Shown one piece after another: positions 1 through 4,326 of a DNA stretch of 6,629 nt. Numbering within the stretch: position 1 is the first letter of the stretch; each line of letters starts with the position of its first letter. The notes under the pieces were generated by a model. It made no database searches, was not told the DNA's origin, and worked only from the letters and a program-made list of their open reading frames with translations. Location: the NCBI GenBank assembly GCA_900554725.1, contig USII01000061.1, forward strand, positions 1-6,629, in the 5' to 3' direction. Both the position numbers and the translations under genes were made by a program. Origin of the DNA: an uncultured Eubacteriales bacterium. GTDB taxonomy: Bacteria > Bacillota > Clostridia > Christensenellales > Christensenellaceae.

Positions 1-2
1 TA

Positions 3-407
3 TTATATGAGCGGGAGATGAACATCGATGCGCAGGAAAATACGCTGCGGGAGATGTGCGATGTGCTAAAAAGCGATCGCCTGGAGGAAAAGAACTGCGC
101 ATATATTGGCGATGTGCTGGCTGTGTATGATGAAAAAAAAGAGGAGATAGACTCTTTTATTTCACAATATTGCGTATCCTGGAAAATCGAGCGGCTTTCC
201 CGCGTCGATCTCTCTATCCTGCGGCTTGCGGTGATCGAGCTGTATTATCTAAAAAAAGATTCCTATAAAATTTGTATCAATGAAGCGGTGGAACTGGCCA
301 AAAAGTATTCTTCGGAAAAATCTCCCCGCTTTGTAAACGGCGTGCTGGGCGCGATGGTTTCGCAAAGGGAGCCAGTGAGGGAAAAGGCATGTGCTTCTGC
401 GGAATAG
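3..407 (+). CDS. nusB: Transcription antitermination protein NusB, 5'-truncated by the window edge
   Basis: NusB binds boxA RNA together with ribosomal protein S10 (NusE) and promotes processive transcription, notably of rRNA operons. The reading frame is open to the window edge and reads LYEREM before the first internal ATG at 18. That matches the first helix of NusB (E. coli has ALY, B. subtilis ALF, about 14-18 residues from the start), so the ATG at 18 is internal and roughly 12-14 N-terminal residues are missing. Supporting family motifs are RLSRVDLSILRLAVIEL in the middle, then INEAVELAKKYSSEKSPRF and FVNGVLGA near the C-terminus. The visible 134 codons plus the missing piece give the usual size of about 147 residues. 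The last 19 bases overlap the start of the next gene, suggesting coupled translation. NusB-folD proximity is common in Clostridia. Identity is secure; only the true start is unseen. Confidence 0.95.
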   Translation, partial: LYEREMNIDAQENTLREMCDVLKSDRLEEKNCAYIGDVLAVYDEKKEEIDSFISQYCVSWKIERLSRVDLSILRLAVIELYYLKKDSYKICINEAVELAKKYSSEKSPRFVNGVLGAMVSQREPVREKACASAE

Positions 408-1306
408 ATTGCAGCTGCTATACATCCTCTGTTTCGATTGTGGATGAGAGCGGCAAAGTGCTTGTGGATGCGCGCAGGCCGCTTCCTGTAAAAGACGGGC
501 AAAAAGGCTTAAGACAATCGGAGATGGTGTTTGCGCATATTAAAAATCTTTCGGAGATATTCCCCGAAGGATTTTCGGGTTTCCGCGCTGTTGCGGCAAG
601 CGTGCGCCCCAGGCCGGTGGAGGGTTCTTATATGCCCGTCTTTGCTGTATCTGAAAGCTATGGCAAGGCGGTGGCGCGCTCCTGTGGTGCTGCCTTCTAT
701 CCGCTAACGCATCAGCATGGGCATATTGGCGCTGCGCTGATAGGGCAGAAGATGGAGGGAACTTTTCTCGCGCTGCATGTTTCAGGCGGCACGACAGATC
801 TGCTGCAGGTCACTGTAGAGGAAGGGATTATCAGAGAAATTCTGGCGCTGGGCGGCACACAGGATATTGCAGCCGGCCAGCTGATCGACCGTGTGGGACA
901 AGCCCTCTGCCTGCCCTTCCCTTCCGGCCCGAAATTGACAGAGCTGGCGCAGGAGGGAGAGGCGAAGGGAATTCCCTCCTATGTAAAGGGGCTTTCTGTA
1001 AGCTTTTCTGGTGCGGAAACAGCTGCGAAGCGCTTTTTGCAGCAGGGAATGCCCGCGGAGGATGCGGCGGCATCTGTGCTAAAATGCATCGGTAAAACGC
1101 TGGAAAAACTTATACAGAACGCCTGGCGGCAGACAGGCCGGCAAAGAGTGCTGCTCTTTGGGGGCGTGATGAGCAGTGCGTATCTGCGCGCTTTTTTGCA
1201 GAAGCGCCTTTGGGGCCTTTCGTTTGCAGAGGTCCGCTATGCATCGGATAATGCCTGTGGCCTTGCGGCACAGGCGAGGAATATGGCATTAACAGAAGGG
1301 AACTAA
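389..1306 (+). CDS. Kae1/TsaD-like ASKHA-fold protein (O-sialoglycoprotein endopeptidase-like), function unknown
   Basis: This 305-residue protein belongs to the Kae1/TsaD superfamily (actin/HSP70-type ATPase fold), whose true TsaD makes the t6A modification of tRNA. It looks like a shorter clostridial paralogue and not TsaD itself. Canonical TsaD is about 335-345 residues and starts with a GIETSCDET-type motif; here it is GIDCSCYTSS (5-14). RPRPVEGSYMPVF (73-85) is, as I recall, typical of this subfamily. The superfamily core is intact: HxxxH metal ligands H108 and H112, nucleotide-loop VSGGTTD (131-137), D167 in LIDRVG, PSGPKL (178-183), SFSGAET (205-211), LFGGV (256-260), and a third metal ligand D287 in SDNA. 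An active nucleotide-binding metalloprotein is therefore plausible, but its substrate is unknown. The start at 389 has GAGGG (377-381) seven bases upstream and lies inside the end of nusB. The old peptidase name should not be taken as function. Confidence 0.85.
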   Translation: MCFCGIDCSCYTSSVSIVDESGKVLVDARRPLPVKDGQKGLRQSEMVFAHIKNLSEIFPEGFSGFRAVAASVRPRPVEGSYMPVFAVSESYGKAVARSCGAAFYPLTHQHGHIGAALIGQKMEGTFLALHVSGGTTDLLQVTVEEGIIREILALGGTQDIAAGQLIDRVGQALCLPFPSGPKLTELAQEGEAKGIPSYVKGLSVSFSGAETAAKRFLQQGMPAEDAAASVLKCIGKTLEKLIQNAWRQTGRQRVLLFGGVMSSAYLRAFLQKRLWGLSFAEVRYASDNACGLAAQARNMALTEGN

Positions 1307-1310
1307 GGAT

Positions 1311-2168
1311 ATGGCAACAGTTGTGAGCGGCAAAGAGCTGGCCGAAAAGATCCGCGGGCGGCTCAAGGAAAAGGTGGCGGATTTTAAGAAAAAATATGGC
1401 TATGCGCCTGGGCTTGCGGTGATTCTAGTGGGGGAAGACCCGGCATCCAAGGTGTATGTCAACAATAAGGAAAAGGCATGCATTGCCCTTGGCATGAAGT
1501 CCGAAGTGAGGCGTTTGCCCCAAAGCACGACAGAACAAGAACTGCTCTGCCTGATCGATGAGTATAACAAAAGGGAGGATATTCATGGCCTCCTGGTCCA
1601 GTTCCCGCTGCCCGCGCACTTGAGCCAGAAAGCAGTGCTTGAGAGAATTGATCCGAATAAGGATGTGGATGGTCTGACGGTGGCAAACTCAGGGGCGCTG
1701 GCGTCCGGCATGCCCGGGCTGGTATCCTGCACGCCGCGGGGAATTATCGAGCTGATTCGCAGCACAGGCGTGCAGATTGCTGGGAAACAGGCCGTGATTG
1801 TAGGCAGAAGCAATCTTGTTGGAAAGCCAGTGGCACTGCTGCTTCTGGACGAAAATGCCACGGTCACCATCTGCCATTCCAGGACGAAGAATCTAAAGGA
1901 AATTTGCGCAGGGGCAGATATTCTGGTAGCTGCCATGGGAAAACCCGAATTTCTTGGCGGAGAGTATATCAAAGAAGGCGCTGTGGTAATCGATGTGGGC
2001 ACCTCGCGCGTGGAAGGAAAGCTCAAAGGGGATGTGAAGTTTGAAGAGGCGGCAGAAAAGGCTGCTTTTATCACTCCCGTCCCTGGCGGAGTAGGGCCGA
2101 TGACCATCACAATGCTCCTTGATAATACGCTTCTGGCAGCAGAGCGCCAGGCGGAGGTGCGCAAATGA
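1311..2168 (+). CDS. folD: Bifunctional methylenetetrahydrofolate dehydrogenase / methenyltetrahydrofolate cyclohydrolase
   Basis: FolD is a cytosolic enzyme interconverting 5,10-methylene-THF, 5,10-methenyl-THF and 10-formyl-THF with NADP(H), supplying one-carbon units for purines and formyl-Met-tRNA. The 285 residues match the family length. Active-site residues seen are Y49 and K53 (YVNNK), Q97 in GLLVQFPLP, and D120 in DPNKDVDG; these equal E. coli Y50, K54, Q98 and D121 shifted by one. The Rossmann dinucleotide-binding part has GRSNLVGKP (165-173) and ENATVTICHSRT (181-192), followed by the signature PGGVGPMT (258-265). Only four bases separate it from the preceding stop; AGAAGGG at 1294-1300 is the likely ribosome-binding site. 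Its stop overlaps the next start in ATGA. In many Clostridia xseA and xseB follow folD; here they do not. Confidence 0.97.
   Translation: MATVVSGKELAEKIRGRLKEKVADFKKKYGYAPGLAVILVGEDPASKVYVNNKEKACIALGMKSEVRRLPQSTTEQELLCLIDEYNKREDIHGLLVQFPLPAHLSQKAVLERIDPNKDVDGLTVANSGALASGMPGLVSCTPRGIIELIRSTGVQIAGKQAVIVGRSNLVGKPVALLLLDENATVTICHSRTKNLKEICAGADILVAAMGKPEFLGGEYIKEGAVVIDVGTSRVEGKLKGDVKFEEAAEKAAFITPVPGGVGPMTITMLLDNTLLAAERQAEVRK
2153..2158 (+). promoter_or_regulatory. Ribosome-binding site of ispA inside the end of folD
   Basis: GGAGGT lies six bases before the ATG at 2165 and supports that start, although a second in-frame ATG follows directly at 2168. Because the site lies within folD codons and the genes overlap in ATGA, ispA translation is probably coupled to folD. 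Confidence 0.7.
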
Positions 2169-3040
2169 TGGAAAAACTGGCAGAGCTGAAAGTGCTGATA
2201 GAGGCACGGCTCTCTGAGCTTATGAAAAACGATGCTCCGCAGCTTTTGCGGGAATCCATGGCATATAGCCTCTCTGCCGGGGGAAAGCGCATTCGCCCGG
2301 CGATGAACCTGATGGCCAACGAGCTTCTTGGGGGGGAGCTTGCCGAAGCGCTGGATCTTGCCTGCGCCATAGAGATGATCCATACCTATTCCCTCATACA
2401 CGACGATCTTCCTGCGCTGGATAACGATACGCTGCGCCGGGGCCGCCCCACAAGCCATGTCGTCTATGGCGAAGCGCAGGCGATTCTCGCGGGCGATGGC
2501 CTTTTAAATTACGCCTACGAAGTGATGCTGCAAAATGCGCTGCGGCACCCGGAAAATGCTGCCGCACACCTTTGCGCTATTTCCATTATGGCGCGTTCTG
2601 CCGGCATTACAGGCATGATTGCAGGGCAGGTGCAGGATGTTGCCCTGGAAGGGCAAAAAATAAGCCAGGAGCAGCTTGCCTACATCCATGTGCATAAAAC
2701 GGGGGATATGATTACCGGCGCTCTGCTTTCCGGGCTGGAACTCTGCCATCCGACGCCGCAACAGCGGGATGCGCTGCGCTGCTATGGGGAAAATGTGGGC
2801 CTTGTCTTTCAAATTGTAGACGATGTTTTGGATGTTACAGCAGGGCAGGAGCTGGGAAAGAGCGTTGGAAAAGATGCGCTGGAAGGTAAGACAACCTATG
2901 CCTCGCTTTTTGGTATAGAGGAATCCATGCGCATTGCCGCGCAGAAAAACGAGCAGGCAAAGGAAGCGCTCAGTATTTTTGGAACGCGGGCACGAGCGCT
3001 TTGCCAGCTGGCAGATAGCATGCTGGTGCGCAGAAAATAG
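2165..3040 (+). CDS. ispA: Short-chain polyprenyl synthase, probably farnesyl diphosphate synthase
   Basis: A trans-prenyltransferase that condenses DMAPP with IPP to geranyl and then farnesyl diphosphate, the precursor of undecaprenyl-PP and of quinone-type side chains. The 291 residues are the family's normal size. Motifs in order are GGKRIRP (39-45, substrate diphosphate binding), the first Asp-rich motif DDLPALD (80-86), HKTG (177-180), the second Asp-rich motif DDVLD (219-223), and GKDALEGKTTY (235-245). The first motif is the DDxxxxD bacterial type and is preceded by TYSLIH, almost the same as AYSLIH in E. coli IspA. This favours a C15 product, but chain length cannot be proven from sequence. 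The two bases-level candidate starts (2165, 2168) differ by one Met. It works downstream of IspH, encoded in the same operon. The usual neighbours xseB and dxs are absent on either side. Confidence 0.94.
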   Translation: MMEKLAELKVLIEARLSELMKNDAPQLLRESMAYSLSAGGKRIRPAMNLMANELLGGELAEALDLACAIEMIHTYSLIHDDLPALDNDTLRRGRPTSHVVYGEAQAILAGDGLLNYAYEVMLQNALRHPENAAAHLCAISIMARSAGITGMIAGQVQDVALEGQKISQEQLAYIHVHKTGDMITGALLSGLELCHPTPQQRDALRCYGENVGLVFQIVDDVLDVTAGQELGKSVGKDALEGKTTYASLFGIEESMRIAAQKNEQAKEALSIFGTRARALCQLADSMLVRRK

Positions 3041-3047
3041 AGAGCTT

Positions 3048-3052
3048 GGAGG
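3048..3052 (+). promoter_or_regulatory. Ribosome-binding site that fixes the cmk start
   Basis: GGAGG sits seven bases before the ATG at 3060, within the 19-base gap after the ispA stop. The same frame stays open upstream to an ATG at 2934 inside ispA, but that extension lacks such a site and resembles no part of Cmk. This supports 3060 as the start. Confidence 0.85.
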
Positions 3053-3059
3053 GGAGCGC

Positions 3060-3734
3060 ATGATTCAAATTGCCATAGATGGCCCTGCGGGTGCAGGGAA
3101 AAGCACTGTCGCTAAGGAAGTGGCCAAAAGGCTTGGCATTCATTACCTGGATACAGGCGCCATGTACCGGGCGATGGCCGTCGCCGTGCTGGAGCAGGGC
3201 ATCGATATCTGCGAGCATGAAAAGGTGCAGCAGGCGCTGGAGAAAATCGAAATCTCTGTTGTCTATACGCAAAAAGGACAGCGCGTATTGGCAAACGGTC
3301 TGGATTTGACGGATAAGATCCGCACACCTCAGGCGACAAAAGGATCTTCCGATATTGCCGTAATCCCTGCGGTGCGTTTGGCGCTTGTGGCGATTCAAAG
3401 AGATGTGGCAAAGCGATATGATATCATCATGGACGGCCGGGATATAGGGACATATGTGCTCCCAAAAGCGAAGGCCAAATTCTTCATCACCGCCAGCGTG
3501 CAGGAGAGGGCAAAGCGCCGCTATCTTGAGCTAAAGGCAGGCGGGCAGGAGCGCCCCATCGAGCAGCTGGAGGCGGAAATCGCCGCCCGCGACAAGACGG
3601 ATAGCGAGCGCGAATTTGCCCCGTTGCGCCAGGCAGAAGATGCCATTTTAGTGGATACGACGCATATGGGCATAGAGGAAGTTGTGAGATTTGTTGTAAA
3701 AAAAGCAAGAGAGGCATACCCAAATGATCTATAG
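3060..3734 (+). CDS. cmk: (d)CMP kinase (cytidylate kinase)
   Basis: Cmk phosphorylates CMP and dCMP with ATP, returning them to the CTP/dCTP pool. CMP is released by phospholipid head-group transfer and by IspF in the MEP pathway, which fits neighbours plsC, ispA and ispH. The 224-residue protein starts with IAIDGPAGAGKST, its P-loop at 8-16, then LDTGAMYRA (30-38, CMP binding), RTPQATKGSSDIA (88-100), VRLALVAIQR (105-114), MDGRDIGT (124-131) and the lid region ARDKTDSER (176-184) followed by APL. All are family signatures. The start at 3060 was chosen for its strong ribosome-binding site and because family members begin right before the P-loop strand; a 42-residue longer frame from 2934 would overlap ispA by about 107 bases. 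The end overlaps plsC by 11 bases. A cmk gene next to an S1 gene is conserved as far as E. coli (cmk-rpsA) and B. subtilis (cmk-ypfD). Confidence 0.97.
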   Translation: MIQIAIDGPAGAGKSTVAKEVAKRLGIHYLDTGAMYRAMAVAVLEQGIDICEHEKVQQALEKIEISVVYTQKGQRVLANGLDLTDKIRTPQATKGSSDIAVIPAVRLALVAIQRDVAKRYDIIMDGRDIGTYVLPKAKAKFFITASVQERAKRRYLELKAGGQERPIEQLEAEIAARDKTDSEREFAPLRQAEDAILVDTTHMGIEEVVRFVVKKAREAYPNDL

Positions 3735-4326
3735 AGTTGCAAAATGGGTCGCACGCCCTTTCTTTTTTCTTCTGTATCGAATCAAGCTGATTGGGAAGGA
3801 AAATCTGAATCACCAGGGTAAGATTATCCTGATCGCCAATCATGTGAGCGGCAAAGACCCTATTTTCATGCACCTTATCATGAAGCAGAAGATCTACTAT
3901 ATGAGCAAAAAAGAGCTGTTTAAAAATCCGTTTGTTTCCTGGCTGGTGCGCTGGCTGGGCGCGTTTCCAGTAGATCGGGGCAAGGGGGATCTTGGCGCAA
4001 TTAAAACGGCTCTGCAGGTGCTGAATGAAGGGAAAACGATGGGGATTTTCCCTGAAGGCCGGCGAAACCTGACGGGGAATGGCGTTATAGCGCCCTTCCA
4101 GCATGGGACAGCCATGATCGCGCTGCGATCCGGGGCGCCGGTGCTGCCTGTATATATTTCGCCTGTGCGGCCCTTTCACCGCACTTATATTGTCGCCGGC
4201 AAGATGATCGATCTGAAAAACACGAATTTTGGCAATACAAAGCTCTACAACTCAGAAACCGTCAAGGAGGTTTCTGAATACTTACGGGATAAAGTGTTGG
4301 AGCTGAAGCTGCAGGTGAAACAGTAA
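3724..4326 (+). CDS. plsC: 1-acyl-sn-glycerol-3-phosphate acyltransferase
   Basis: PlsC acylates lysophosphatidate to phosphatidate at the inner face of the membrane, the second acylation of phospholipid synthesis. The 200 residues are typical of the compact clostridial form. The four acyltransferase motifs are present in order: NHVSGKD (39-45) with catalytic H40 and D45, GAFPVDRGKGD (79-89), IFPEGRR (108-114), and GAPVLPVYI (137-145). Motif III has Arg where FPEGTR is usual. The N-terminus (RPFFFLLYRI, 11-20) is aromatic and hydrophobic but short, so peripheral membrane binding is likelier than a full transmembrane helix. The start at 3724 overlaps the end of cmk by 11 bases and has AAGAGAGG (3707-3714) nine bases upstream. 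Its stop shares one base with the next start (TAATG). Acyl donor preference (acyl-ACP or acyl-CoA) is not readable here. Confidence 0.94.
   Translation: MIYRVAKWVARPFFFLLYRIKLIGKENLNHQGKIILIANHVSGKDPIFMHLIMKQKIYYMSKKELFKNPFVSWLVRWLGAFPVDRGKGDLGAIKTALQVLNEGKTMGIFPEGRRNLTGNGVIAPFQHGTAMIALRSGAPVLPVYISPVRPFHRTYIVAGKMIDLKNTNFGNTKLYNSETVKEVSEYLRDKVLELKLQVKQ

Noticed and set aside
133..140. Run of eight A in nusB as a possible slippage or frameshift site.
   Set aside because: The frame stays intact with NusB motifs on both sides, and no stop or structure suggests programmed slippage.
1583..2458. Minus-strand frame of 291 codons opposite folD and ispA.
   Set aside because: Both plus-strand genes have full family motifs here, and the antisense product is low in complexity and matches nothing I recognise.
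2934..3059. Upstream extension of cmk to an ATG at 2934.
   Set aside because: It would lie inside ispA, has no good ribosome-binding site and adds 42 residues unlike any Cmk N-terminus. The ATG at 3060 has GGAGG at ideal spacing.
1324..3856. The string GAGCGGCAAAG recurs (near 450, 1324 and 3847).
   Set aside because: Each copy encodes Ser-Gly-Lys in a different gene with no extended similarity; codon coincidence, not a repeat element.
4264..4271. Perfect AAGGAGGT inside plsC.
   Set aside because: No start codon follows at a usable distance and it is over 50 bases from the ispH ATG. It encodes Lys-Glu-Val, showing that such strings can arise from codons alone.
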